Shown here: positions 46,341-55,296 of the stretch, in pieces | How positions within the stretch are numbered: the first letter of the stretch is position 1 | Layout of the letters: each line of letters starts with the position of its first letter | Source: Gimesia chilikensis | GTDB lineage: Bacteria > Planctomycetota > Planctomycetia > Planctomycetales > Planctomycetaceae | Length of the DNA: 64,000 bases | Direction: 5' to 3' | Assembly: GCF_007744075.1 (NCBI RefSeq) | Contig: NZ_CP036266.1 | Location: 3,085,748-3,149,747 of the forward strand | The notes under the pieces: model-generated | The model's input: the letters and a program-made list of their open reading frames with translations, nothing else | Told to the model about the DNA's origin: nothing | Database searches by the model: none | Translations under genes and position numbers: made by a program

Positions 46341-47981
46341 ATGCATTCTGTAACTGCCTGCCGGCGTTGGACGTTTCGTCTGGTCTGTTCCGTTTTGGTA
46401 ATGAGTCTGGTGTCAGCGCGGACCATTCCGGTCGGTGCCACCGATCTGGCAAAACAGTATCCAGCGACGATCGATTTCTCAATACAGAATCAAAGCTACA
46501 ACTGGCAGACAGGTCCGCAGGACGTCTGGCGGCTCGAGTCATTCGAGTACCAGCTGGGGGATCAGTTTCAGATCAAGCTCGGACCATCCCAGGTCGTCCT
46601 GGGGAAAAATGGCTCGAATGTCCTCTGGGCGGCCGTCTATCCGGATCAACCAGGGGACATCCTCAAAGCGAGTGGCGGTCAGGGAGACCACATCACCAGC
46701 ATCTGGATTCGCTTTCATCCTGCACGCGTGGGAGAGCTGTTCCCCGCCGATACGGTCGTGAAACAGGGAGACGCAGATCTCATCAAACAGGCTCGTCGAC
46801 TCGTGAATCATAAACTCCGTTCCAGCTGGCATGCAGGAGCCAGACCTATAGTGCCCTCCCGGGAATCGGTGGTGATCGACTGTGAAACCTCAGAAAGTGA
46901 ACGGCGATTTTATGTCATCGATACTAATAAACAGACCGCCCGGTACGTGGATGCCTTTCGTCAGCAGACGCTATCTGTGCCCCTGCCACTGGAACAGGGA
47001 CAGGCGGTGCGGATCTTCGATCAGGTCTGGTATGCCTTTGATCGTGAGTATGCCCTGTTTGCAGTCAAACAGCAGATCGACTGGCAACAGTTGAAACAGG
47101 AGTACCGGCCCCGGGCAGCGAATGCGAAAACTAATCAGGACCTGGCAGAAACGCTGAATGCGATGCTGGCGGAATTAAAAGATCTGCACCTGTACGTCAG
47201 GGTGTCTGGACGTTTTCTGAATGGTTATCAGAGGAAGCGACTGTTTAACGCCAGTCCCGCGGCTGCGGTTAACCTGATTGGACCACTGAATCAGATCAAA
47301 GGTTTGCGCTGGGGACGGACTCAGGACCACATCGGGTACATTGCCGTTGATTCACTGTCCATTTCCAGTCTGCCAGATCGGTTTGAAGTGGCTTTGAAGC
47401 AGATGCAGGAGACCCGTGGCCTGATTCTGGATCTGCGTGCTAACGGAGGTGGTGCAGAACCGCTGGCCAGGAAAATGGCAGGTTATTTTGCCGAAGCGTC
47501 GACACTATATGCCATGCATCAGTATCGCAGTGGCCCCAAGCACACCGATCTGGGGGCGCTGCAGAAGCGGATCTTTGCACCCGATCAGAACTGGTATTAC
47601 CGGGGGCCCGTAATAGTGTTGCAGGGAGAACGAACGATGAGTTCCGCCGAGGCCTTTGTGTTGATGCTGGCGGCCTGCCCGCATGTTACCACTATGGGAG
47701 ACCGGACAGCAGGCTCCAGCGGCAATCCCCGCCAGCTGGACGTGGGAGCGGAAATCATAGTCAACCTGCCCCGCTGGGTTCCCCAGGATGCGAGCGGGAA
47801 ATCCTTTGATACTGTTGGCATTCAACCTGACGTACCCGTGAAGGCTGCCCCCGAGGAGTTTACCAGAATCGCTGATCCTGTCCTCACAGCGGCCCTGAAA
47901 CACTTACGAAAACAGACATCCGATTCTGAGAGAACAGATGCGGTTCTCGTTCCCCGCTCAGGAAACAACACGCAACAATAA
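46341..47981 (+). CDS. Secreted S41-family peptidase-like protein
   Basis: Exported S41 (C-terminal-processing-peptidase-like) protein of about 546 residues. A signal peptide (FRLVCSVLVMSLVSA) is followed by a long N-terminal region of unassigned fold. The S41 core is near the C-terminus: GLILDLRANGGGAEPLARKMA, then GERTMSSAEAFVLMLAA with the nucleophile Ser, then VTTMGDRTAGSSG. In CtpA-type enzymes the catalytic Lys lies in the last motif (usually G-K-G); here that position seems to be Ser, which argues for the Lys-independent group or an inactive member. I prefer the ATG at 46341 over the GTG just before it. The gene ends 17 bases from the convergent cytochrome b stop. Confidence 0.78.
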   Translation: MHSVTACRRWTFRLVCSVLVMSLVSARTIPVGATDLAKQYPATIDFSIQNQSYNWQTGPQDVWRLESFEYQLGDQFQIKLGPSQVVLGKNGSNVLWAAVYPDQPGDILKASGGQGDHITSIWIRFHPARVGELFPADTVVKQGDADLIKQARRLVNHKLRSSWHAGARPIVPSRESVVIDCETSESERRFYVIDTNKQTARYVDAFRQQTLSVPLPLEQGQAVRIFDQVWYAFDREYALFAVKQQIDWQQLKQEYRPRAANAKTNQDLAETLNAMLAELKDLHLYVRVSGRFLNGYQRKRLFNASPAAAVNLIGPLNQIKGLRWGRTQDHIGYIAVDSLSISSLPDRFEVALKQMQETRGLILDLRANGGGAEPLARKMAGYFAEASTLYAMHQYRSGPKHTDLGALQKRIFAPDQNWYYRGPVIVLQGERTMSSAEAFVLMLAACPHVTTMGDRTAGSSGNPRQLDVGAEIIVNLPRWVPQDASGKSFDTVGIQPDVPVKAAPEEFTRIADPVLTAALKHLRKQTSDSERTDAVLVPRSGNNTQQ

Positions 47982-47998
47982 GCGGGAGAGCGTCTCTA

Positions 47999-49996
47999 TT
48001 ATTTTTCCTCTGTCGGACGCTGCCATTCGCCACGCATCCACTTGACGAGCAGTTTAATATCATGCTCTGAGATTTTGGACTCTTCAAAGGAAGGCATGAT
48101 GTTTTTCTCGCCGTAGAAATGCTCGGCTCCGGGTTTACGGATGAAATCGATCAGCCACTTTTCAGAGCCGTAGCCGTTGAAGTCTGGAGCGGCTCCCCCA
48201 CCCTCTTCGTTGGGATCGCCAGCCTTCATAGCGTGACACTGAGCGCAGTAGCCATAGAACTCGACGACTTTGCCTGCCTTATCTTTAAAGTCCACACCGC
48301 TGAAGACGGAAATACCCCGCTGAATGACTTCTTGCGAAGGTTTCACATAGTCACGCCGTTTCGCTTCCCGCGCAACGAGAGCTGCGACCGCTTCGACATC
48401 TTCTTTAGTGAGGATCCCTTCCGGTCCGACATAGCTGTCTGCCCAGTCGCTCATGTCGCCATTCAGAATCGCATCCCCTCCCTTGACCGTAGCCAGGTGC
48501 CCAAAGAATTTGGTAGAGCGTGGATCCAGCAGAAATTCGGTTAACCATTTTGTGGTTGCGAAGCCAGCCAGATCAGAGGCACGAGGTGTGGCGATGACTT
48601 TTTTACCATCCTTCATTTCCATGATGTTATGCCCGGTTCCGTCATGTCCATTCCAGGTATGACAGATACCACAGTGCCGGGCAAAGATTATCGGCCCCAT
48701 CGATTTGGGGTCATTTCGCAGGAGAGACGCAGGCCCTTCTGGCGGCACCCCATTTTTGCTGGCCAGCCAGGAAGCACGTGCTGCATATGCCAGTTCCTGT
48801 GATCGGTTGAGTTCATAATCCGGTGCACTGCGTTCTGCCTGGATTCCGTACCAGCTGATACCGGAAATAATCAGGAGACCACCGACATAAACCACGATCG
48901 CCAGACGCTGTCCCCATTGCTCACCAAAGACTTTTTCATAGAAGGGAACCAGTACCAGAATCGCCAGGATCACACCCGGAAGTACTGCGGTGACAAGCAC
49001 CTCAAGTTCTTTGGGAACCATGTGCCGTAACTCGAACAGAAAACGAACAAACCATTCAGGACGTGCAACATAAGGGATTGCGCTGTCTGCTGGAGCCTCA
49101 AGTTTAATTTCACTGGCGGGTAGATCTGCTTGCCAGTCTCCGATGCCAACGTCCAGATGCTTGTTTTTCAATGCAGGATAGGCAACGATCTGCAGAATCA
49201 CGATTCCAACCAGGATCAGAGTCAGAACCAGGGTACGAGTCGTCTGGTAAGGCCAGTAAGGTTGCGTAATCTCGTCTTTGACTGGATCGTCTTCATCCAG
49301 TTCAAAATCCACATTCGGATCATCGTTTGCTTCTTTGACTTTAGCGGTTCGCAGGCGTTCACGGCGGATCAACGCCATGTGAAATACGAACAGCATGATG
49401 GCAATGACAGGCAGTGCCATCACGTGAATGGTGTAGAGCCGTGTCAGGGTCAGATTGCCGAATTCACTTCCGCCTACTACCAGAGAACGCAAAGTGGAAC
49501 CGATGACTGGCATTGTGCCGGCGATCCCGGTTTCAATCTGATACGACCAATACCCCTTCTGGTCCCAGGGAAGCGCGTTCCCGGTAATCGTCAGTCCGAT
49601 AATCACCCCACCAATCAGCAGGCTGGTCCAGTAGATGAATTCTTTCGGTTTACGGTAGCCAGCTGAGATAATCACCAGAAAAATATGGATGATGATCGCG
49701 ACAATCATCATATGCGCCGTGTAGTGATGTAATCCGCGGACAAACCAGCCCAGGTCTACCTGGGTTTCCATATAATGCACACTTCCCCAGGCCGAGGCTT
49801 CAGAGGGACTGTAAACGGTCATCATGAGTGCGCCGGTGATGATTTCCACCAGCATCATCAATACTAGAGCGCCTCCCCAGATAAACTGCCAGCGAGAGCG
49901 TCGTTTGGTCGGAAAGTTTAATAGGAAGATCGCATGGAAAAAATTCTTGTATCCGGTTCGTTCATCGATCCACTGTTTTGTTTTTTCTGACAGCAC
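47999..49996 (-). CDS. Cytochrome b fused to a di-haem cytochrome c (menaquinol:cytochrome c reductase type)
   Basis: Membrane protein of 665 residues that merges cytochrome b with cytochrome c domains of a bc-type complex, passing electrons from quinol to a c-type acceptor. The N-terminal b part has haem-b ligands in GLHHYTAHMMIVAIIIHIF and IHVMALPVIAIMLFVFHM, and quinol-site-like GNALPWDQKGYWSYQIETG. A subunit-IV-like membrane region follows (about 250-390). Two c-type haem sites come last: CGICH near 437 and CAQCH near 581. The protein faces the periplasmic side through these domains. The Rieske gene lies directly upstream in the same direction (77 bases), so the operon order is Rieske then b/c. 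I see no separate cytochrome c1 gene. Confidence 0.9.
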   Translation of the reverse strand: MLSEKTKQWIDERTGYKNFFHAIFLLNFPTKRRSRWQFIWGGALVLMMLVEIITGALMMTVYSPSEASAWGSVHYMETQVDLGWFVRGLHHYTAHMMIVAIIIHIFLVIISAGYRKPKEFIYWTSLLIGGVIIGLTITGNALPWDQKGYWSYQIETGIAGTMPVIGSTLRSLVVGGSEFGNLTLTRLYTIHVMALPVIAIMLFVFHMALIRRERLRTAKVKEANDDPNVDFELDEDDPVKDEITQPYWPYQTTRTLVLTLILVGIVILQIVAYPALKNKHLDVGIGDWQADLPASEIKLEAPADSAIPYVARPEWFVRFLFELRHMVPKELEVLVTAVLPGVILAILVLVPFYEKVFGEQWGQRLAIVVYVGGLLIISGISWYGIQAERSAPDYELNRSQELAYAARASWLASKNGVPPEGPASLLRNDPKSMGPIIFARHCGICHTWNGHDGTGHNIMEMKDGKKVIATPRASDLAGFATTKWLTEFLLDPRSTKFFGHLATVKGGDAILNGDMSDWADSYVGPEGILTKEDVEAVAALVAREAKRRDYVKPSQEVIQRGISVFSGVDFKDKAGKVVEFYGYCAQCHAMKAGDPNEEGGGAAPDFNGYGSEKWLIDFIRKPGAEHFYGEKNIMPSFEESKISEHDIKLLVKWMRGEWQRPTEEK

Positions 49997-50073
49997 GGAA
50001 ATCTCTCCCCAGGGGACACAGATTAATTCGTCAAGGTGATTAAGTCGCAGTGTGAAAATTTAAGGGCATTGAA

Positions 50074-50592
50074 TCAGCCTATCGAAACTTTTTCCGAAAT
50101 TCCTGCTTCAAATTTCTGAAATTCGACTTCAACCCACTGCTCTCCTCGCACTTTTACAATCGAGGTCTTTAATTCGTCCATACCGCGGGGAGCAGGTCCA
50201 CTGACTACGGCACCATCTGTCTGGAAGGTGGCGGCATGGCAGGGACAAAAGAATTCTTCGTCGCCGGGCACATAGTCAACCACGCAACCCAAGTGGGGGC
50301 AGGTTGAAGAGAATGCAGTTACTTTTCCATCTTGACTCTTGGTGATCCAGACAGATCCGATCGGGCCGGAAGGGTATTTTGTCCAGGCATCAACTCGCTG
50401 ATCCACAATAGTGAACCGCTGAGGCACCCCGGGTTCCAGATCGTCCAGACGGGACAGCTGGTAAGTCTGTTCAGTTTTTCGGCCCCGTTTCAGTGTTGAA
50501 AACAGGAAACCCAGTGCGGGAACCGCCAGAATGGTGGCGTAGACAGATCCCAGAATACCGCTGCAATATTTGAGGAATTTACGACGTCGCAT
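50074..50592 (-). CDS. Rieske iron-sulfur protein
   Basis: Rieske 2Fe-2S protein of 172 residues with an N-terminal membrane anchor or Tat-type leader (MRRRKFLKYCSGILGSVYATILAVPALGFLFS region). The cluster-binding motifs are CPHLGC and CPCHAA, 16 to 20 residues apart, both with Cys and His ligands, and an additional Cys in each motif would form the stabilising disulfide. The rest is the typical beta-sandwich. It supplies the high-potential electron to the c domains of the downstream cytochrome b/c fusion (77 bases later, same strand), so the two make a compact menaquinol:cytochrome c reductase. Confidence 0.95.
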   Translation of the reverse strand: MRRRKFLKYCSGILGSVYATILAVPALGFLFSTLKRGRKTEQTYQLSRLDDLEPGVPQRFTIVDQRVDAWTKYPSGPIGSVWITKSQDGKVTAFSSTCPHLGCVVDYVPGDEEFFCPCHAATFQTDGAVVSGPAPRGMDELKTSIVKVRGEQWVEVEFQKFEAGISEKVSIG

Positions 50593-51060
50593 TGGTGTGA
50601 ACCTTCAAATCTGGATCGTCGATTCAGATCAGCCGTCCGAGGAATCGGAATGCTCCCGGAATCAGACAACGAGTGACTTACAGGGTCATGGTAAGTTTCT
50701 TTACTCTCGGACAGTAGTCTTCAGCAGGATATAGTTGGCAGGATGCAACCCGTATTTTGAGTCGCATGTTTGGTGGGTATTTCCAATCGCTCAAGCCCGA
50801 CATCAATTCGAGACTTCTGATTGTTATCCTGATTCTTAGAGGTATCCTAACAAATCAGGTCACAGAATACGAACGATAAATTAAGTCTATTTGTTTCAGG
50901 TCTTTAAGGCAATCAATTATTGTATTTTGGATTATACTGTCCAGAATGGGCAGGTTTCAATACAGGAATTCAGGTTATAAACACAAAAAAACGGCTCCCC
51001 TGAATCCAGAGGAGCCGTTTTCGTTTTTCAGATCGGTCAAGCTGACCGGTTGATTGAAGA
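50593..51060. other. Gap of 468 bases between the bc operon and the Cys-rich gene
   Basis: No gene is apparent. The right end holds the terminator of the Cys-rich repeat gene. The remainder (50593-50980) should carry the Rieske promoter and shows no clear repeat or RNA fold. Confidence 0.4.
50984..51021 (-). terminator. Intrinsic terminator after the Cys-rich repeat gene
   Basis: AAACGGCTCC pairs with GGAGCCGTTT in a 10- to 11-bp stem (50988-50998 with 51011-51021) over a 12-base loop. On the minus strand it follows the Cys-rich gene stop by about 40 bases and is followed by a U run (A run at 50984-50990). Confidence 0.85.
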
Positions 51061-52197
51061 CTAGTCAATCAGACCGAACAGGTTTGACAGGCTGTTACCG
51101 CTCAGGCGGCGAGTCTGCTTCTGCTGATCCTGCAGACGACTTGGGAAGTAAGCCTTAGGATCAGAAGTTGGAGCAGGAGCAGCAGGAGCTGCAGAAGGAG
51201 CACATCCGGCAGGAGCACATCCATTGTCGCAGCAAGGCTGTTCGCAGCAACCTTCAACAACTTCGTATCCGCAAAGTTCCAGAGCCTGGATAGCTTCGCG
51301 AACAACTTTCTTGTCGCAGTCACCCAGAGCACAGGTCAGAGCAGCTGTCAGCTCAGGAGAGCAGCAGCAGCAGTTTTTGCGGAGCTGGTCACCGATTTCA
51401 TCAGCAGCTTTAGCACGAACGCGTTCGTCAGCGTCGTTCAGAGCGTAGATGAAGGCACACATGATTTCCGGGTTGCAGTCACAGCGGAACTTGTCGCCCA
51501 GTTTGTGGATAGCTTTGCGACGGTGTTTAGCGTAGCAAGCAGTCTGAGACTGGTAGATCAGTTCAGCGATTTCGCAAGGATCAGCGTTGCAGCAAGGCTG
51601 TTCGTTGCAGCAGGAATCTGCAGCCGGAGCAGCACAGGTCTTAGGAGCGGGGCAGCAGCTTTTGGGAGCTGGAGCACAGCAAGCCTTAGGAGCCGGTGCG
51701 GCACATGCTTTAGGAGCAGGAGCACAGCAGGCTTGTGGAGCCGGTGCGGCACATGCTTTGGGAGCAGGAGCACAGCAGGCTTTTGGAGCCGGAGCGGCAC
51801 ATGCTTGAGGAGCAGGAGCACAGCAAGCCTTAGGGGCTGGTGCGGCACATGCTTTGGGAGCAGGAGCACAGCAGTTATCCTGAGTGCAGGAATCGGTGCT
51901 GCAGCAGTTCCGTTTGAACCAGCCACGCAGCTTCTTGCGAAGCGGTTTGCAGCAGGTTGGAGCAGATTCACAGCAGCAAGGCGGTTTAATGTTAGAGCAC
52001 TGACGCTGATAAGTATAAACGTTAGGCTCACAAGGTTTGGTAATAGTGGGTTTACAGCATTCTGGTTGACAGGTCGAGGCACATTCACAGCTCTTTGCAG
52101 CCCCGCAATTAAGCGAAAGGTCAAAAAGATCTGCTTGTGCAACGGCATTCATCCCCAATGCCACAACAAATGCACTGAACAGACTAATCCATTTCAT
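51061..52197 (-). CDS. Secreted Cys/Ala/Pro-rich repeat protein with HEAT-like domain
   Basis: Secreted protein of 378 residues, very rich in Cys (about 55 by my count, near one in seven). A signal peptide (WISLFSAFVVALGMNAVAQA) precedes a Cys-dense region with scattered CC pairs. At about residues 108-188 an 8-residue unit, [K/Q]-A-C-[A/C]-A-P-A-P, repeats eight times in alternating ACA and ACC forms. A HEAT-like helical domain follows (about 210-320, DEIGDQLRKN, ALNDADERVRAKAA). The tail is Ala/Pro-rich and polar. The composition matches the known Cys- and Pro-rich protein walls of planctomycetes, so a structural envelope role with disulfide cross-links is my inference; no YTV motif was noticed. 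It has its own terminator. Confidence 0.85.
   Translation of the reverse strand: MKWISLFSAFVVALGMNAVAQADLFDLSLNCGAAKSCECASTCQPECCKPTITKPCEPNVYTYQRQCSNIKPPCCCESAPTCCKPLRKKLRGWFKRNCCSTDSCTQDNCCAPAPKACAAPAPKACCAPAPQACAAPAPKACCAPAPKACAAPAPQACCAPAPKACAAPAPKACCAPAPKSCCPAPKTCAAPAADSCCNEQPCCNADPCEIAELIYQSQTACYAKHRRKAIHKLGDKFRCDCNPEIMCAFIYALNDADERVRAKAADEIGDQLRKNCCCCSPELTAALTCALGDCDKKVVREAIQALELCGYEVVEGCCEQPCCDNGCAPAGCAPSAAPAAPAPTSDPKAYFPSRLQDQQKQTRRLSGNSLSNLFGLID
51633..51874 (-). repeat. 24-base coding tandem repeat array in the Cys-rich gene
   Basis: About ten 24-base units (minus strand), each encoding the octapeptide K/Q-A-C-[A/C]-A-P-A-P, in an alternating 48-base super-repeat; the first and last units are degenerate. 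Neighbouring copies differ mostly at third positions, so the array is old enough to have drifted while the protein pattern was kept. Confidence 0.85.
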
Positions 52198-53103
52198 AGA
52201 ACAGCGTCTCCTTCTTGGGTCGTTTTCTGACCATCATAGACAGATTGATGTGCCTCTTGTGTCACATCACAGTGGTTACGGCGCGAATTTTGGTTTGTTC
52301 CTATTGGGACTGCTATTGGTCCAAGTTGAAATCTTCAACTCGCGCTGGCTTGATTCTCAGGGCATCGTTCCGAGGTCAGATACCCTTACGATAAACTTCT
52401 AGTAATTTCGATTGTGGACGATGCTCTCCAGCACCGTCCTGATTCACATCCGAATTGTTTGTTTTGATCATTCAGATATGAATTCTCATTGCGACTGGTA
52501 CAATCTATCGGCGTGCTGTAATTACCGCTTGAATGTCTCAAGTCATTATCAGATAAAAAGGTTACGTCATTTTTACACACGATTATGTGCGTCGTAACGG
52601 TTGGATAATCTAGGGTAGATTTATGCTGTGAAATCCGGGTGAACTACCCTTATAAAGTGTCAAACTGGGAGGGCTGTGTGTTAGAAGAGAAGTTGAAGTT
52701 GACCGTTTCGGCTATGCCTAATGTGCGGAGAGACCTGTTCCCGGGAGCTGTTTTTATTGAAGGGTTTGCACCAGGTGACTCTCGAGGCTCCTCGAAATAT
52801 CAGCGTTAAAACTTAACCAGCCAGCCTGGTTTGTGAGTGAATTTATCGATCAGGACTGATGACTCCGGTCGCACCTGATTTTTCCGGTCTGCCTGCTGAT
52901 TCGTTTGCCTCTACAGTGTGAATTGTGCGTGAAAAAGATATTCTCCCACATTGATGAGTTATGACCCTGGCTCATGTTCTGATTTCAGAGGTAGTTTTCT
53001 GTCAGAGGCTTTCGTTTATAGTGATTGAACCGTTCTTGCTTTTCCGCAAACGGGGAACCATAATGAAGGCATCTCGTTATTTCTGGGCCACAGGAGAGAA
53101 TGA
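52198..53103. other. Longest gene-free stretch in the window (906 bases)
   Basis: It lies between the divergent Cys-rich and His-rich TPR genes. I find no gene with recognisable coding quality. Possible small structures are a GGGTAG (52613-52618) / CTACCC pair about 30 bases later and an AACCAG/CTGGTT stem around 52813-52830, both weak. It should hold two promoters; the rest is unexplained. Confidence 0.5.
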
Positions 53104-54486
53104 ATGCGATACTTTCTCATATTGAGCGCGGCCTGTCTGCTTTCAGGTTTTGCCATTCCTGGCTGGGCGCAAAATCGACACCATGGTGCGCACGGGCATC
53201 ATCACTCTCATCACGGCCACAGCCATTCTTATCCTCGATATTACGGCCGGAACTGGGCCAGCCCTGGCTGGTCGGTCAGCGGGAATAATGGAAGCGTCTA
53301 TTTCAATTTCGCTTTTCCCGGGAATACCTACTATGGAAATCCCTGGGGACCTTATTTCTACAACCGCTTCGGTTACTACAGCACTGATGCATTTGTGGCC
53401 AGCAATCCTGTGCTGTTTTCTAATGGGTACTCCTTAAACGGTATGTATCCGATCCTGCCCGGTCAGGGATTTTCACCGCCGACGGTCTATCCCTACAGTA
53501 ATGTTCCGGGGACGCTGCCATTAACCAATCCGGGAACTGTCAGTAATCAGCCACTCAATAACGCAGTACAGCAGGATCTTCAACGGTGGACTGATCCGGA
53601 CTATTTACCAGAGCCCTCACGCAAGATTCAAAAATACATCGTCCCTTCCACACGGCATGCGCGAGAACTGAGCCTCCGAAATCAGGTTAAGGGAGATGAG
53701 TATTTCCAGAAACTGGATTACCGTAGAGCCTACGAACGCTACAAATTTGCAGCATCATTGGCAAAAGATCTGGCCACTCCGCATTTCAAGAAGGGTTATG
53801 CTCTGTTGGCACTCAAACAGTATGATCGAGCAGCCTATGAATTTAAGCAGGGGCTGGCTCTGGATCCCTCCTGGCCTGTGACGGGAGAAAGTTTGAGTGA
53901 ACTGTTTGGTCCTGACAATGCGATTGCCAGAGATTCCCTGGTCCACCAGGTAGCGGACTGGGTAAAGGAAGATATTCGCGATCCGGAACGCTTATTCGTA
54001 TTTGGCGTTGTATTGCATTTCAATGGTCAGGCAGAACAGGCACATGATGTTTTTGAGACTGCAGCCCGACTGGCTGGACGGGGGGATCACTTCCTCGCTT
54101 TTCTGGATCCTAAGGTTCAGCAGGCTGGTCAGCAGGTGGTCCCGCAGAAGAACCAAGCTTCCGGTGGTCACATCGTCAATCCGGCAAATACGCGGCCTCC
54201 GGCATTTGAATCGAAGAAATCTGAGCCTCAACTCCAGACTCAACCTCTGGGACCAAGGCGTTCGGCTCCTATCTCAGGAACGCTACCGCCGCCTCCGGCT
54301 GTAAAGCAGCAACCCGCTCGCAAAGAGTCTGGAAACAAAACAACTGCCCCCAAACCGCTTCCCGAAATCAATAATCTTGGGTTGCCTCCCCTTCCCCAGG
54401 CAGAAGATACACCGGGTGCGCCGTTGATTCCTGCTCCGGAGCCTGCTACAAGTCAACAAACACCGTTGCTGATTCCCCCCAAATGA
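53104..54486 (+). CDS. Secreted TPR protein with His-rich N-terminus
   Basis: Exported protein of 460 residues. A signal peptide (RYFLILSAACLLSGFAIPGWA) is followed by a His-rich segment (about 24-44, alternating H, G and S) that could bind metal ions. Residues about 45-150 are aromatic and Gly/Asn-rich. Tetratricopeptide-like helices span about 195-300 (YFQKLDYRRAYERYKFAASLAK, YALLALKQYDRAAYEFKQGLAL). The C-terminal 120 residues are Pro- and Gln-rich and end LLIPPK. No enzyme domain is seen. It may be a periplasmic scaffold or assembly factor. It is followed by the glycosyltransferase gene within 33 bases. Confidence 0.75.
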   Translation: MRYFLILSAACLLSGFAIPGWAQNRHHGAHGHHHSHHGHSHSYPRYYGRNWASPGWSVSGNNGSVYFNFAFPGNTYYGNPWGPYFYNRFGYYSTDAFVASNPVLFSNGYSLNGMYPILPGQGFSPPTVYPYSNVPGTLPLTNPGTVSNQPLNNAVQQDLQRWTDPDYLPEPSRKIQKYIVPSTRHARELSLRNQVKGDEYFQKLDYRRAYERYKFAASLAKDLATPHFKKGYALLALKQYDRAAYEFKQGLALDPSWPVTGESLSELFGPDNAIARDSLVHQVADWVKEDIRDPERLFVFGVVLHFNGQAEQAHDVFETAARLAGRGDHFLAFLDPKVQQAGQQVVPQKNQASGGHIVNPANTRPPAFESKKSEPQLQTQPLGPRRSAPISGTLPPPPAVKQQPARKESGNKTTAPKPLPEINNLGLPPLPQAEDTPGAPLIPAPEPATSQQTPLLIPPK

Positions 54487-54519
54487 TTTGACTGCTTGAA
54501 TGCTGGGCTTCTGAAACCG

Positions 54520-55281
54520 ATGAATGAATCTGCTACTCCGCGCCTGCTGGTGACATTATGTACTTACAATGAGAAGGAAAATCTGGAACAGCTGATTCCG
54601 GAGATTCATCATCATCTCCCCTATGCTGCCATTCTGGTGATCGATGACAACTCGCCGGATGGAACAGGCGATTATGTCAAATCGCTCAAAAAGACGGATT
54701 CGCGAATTCATTCGATACACCGCAGCGGTAAACTCGGCCTGGGAACTGCTACGATTGCCGGTTTTCAGTATGCAATTGAAAACCACTATGATCTGGTGCT
54801 GAATCTCGATGCAGACTTCAGCCACCCTCCTCGATTTATGCCTGATCTCGTTGCTGCAACTGAACAGGCAGATGTAGCGATCGGCTCTCGGTATGTGCCC
54901 GGCGGAAAAATTGAGGGCTGGGGGCCGAAGCGTTATTTCATGAGTGGTGCGATCAACTGGTATGCTCGACTGCTGCTACGCTTGAAATCACGTGACTGCA
55001 GCGGCAGTTTTCGCTGTTATCGTGTTCCGAAACTGGCCGAGATCGATTTTAAACTGCTGCGTGCTAAAGGATATGCATTTCAGGAAGAAATTCTTTACCG
55101 CTGTCGCAGGGTTGGCTGTACCTTTCAGGAGGTTCCCTTCACGTTCGAAGAGCGTCGCTATGGCAGTTCCAAAATCAACATGAAAGAGGCTTTTTCAGCT
55201 CTCTGGGTCATGTTCGTGCTGGGGATCGACAATCTTCAGGGAAAGCGGGTAAAAGTTTTACCCGCTGAATCCGCTAAATAA
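54520..55281 (+). CDS. Polyprenol-phosphate mannosyltransferase-like GT2 glycosyltransferase
   Basis: Family 2 glycosyltransferase of about 253 residues resembling dolichol-phosphate mannose synthase, which makes lipid-linked sugar donors at the inner membrane. YNEKENLEQLIPEI begins the fold, VIDDNSPDGTGDYVKSL gives the nucleotide-binding DD, NLDADFSHPP is the metal-binding DxD, and VAIGSRYVPGGKIEGWGPKRY is the typical middle motif. There is no C-terminal membrane segment, so it is of the soluble or peripheral type. I choose the ATG at 54520 (MNESATPRLL), eight codons after the first in-frame TTG. It is in the same direction as the TPR gene and convergent with panB (15 bases). Confidence 0.9.
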   Translation: MNESATPRLLVTLCTYNEKENLEQLIPEIHHHLPYAAILVIDDNSPDGTGDYVKSLKKTDSRIHSIHRSGKLGLGTATIAGFQYAIENHYDLVLNLDADFSHPPRFMPDLVAATEQADVAIGSRYVPGGKIEGWGPKRYFMSGAINWYARLLLRLKSRDCSGSFRCYRVPKLAEIDFKLLRAKGYAFQEEILYRCRRVGCTFQEVPFTFEERRYGSSKINMKEAFSALWVMFVLGIDNLQGKRVKVLPAESAK

Positions 55282-55296
55282 GTGGATTAAAAGATA

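Noticed and set aside
51633..51874. Direct repeats considered as a CRISPR array
   Set aside because: The units are contiguous 24-base coding repeats with no spacers and in frame with a signal-peptide protein; no cas genes nearby.
51505..52230. 241-codon + strand open frame opposite the Cys-rich gene
   Set aside because: It is the mirror image of the tandem repeat array, with Ala/Gly/Arg/Ser low complexity and no motif; the minus-strand protein has a signal peptide and terminator.
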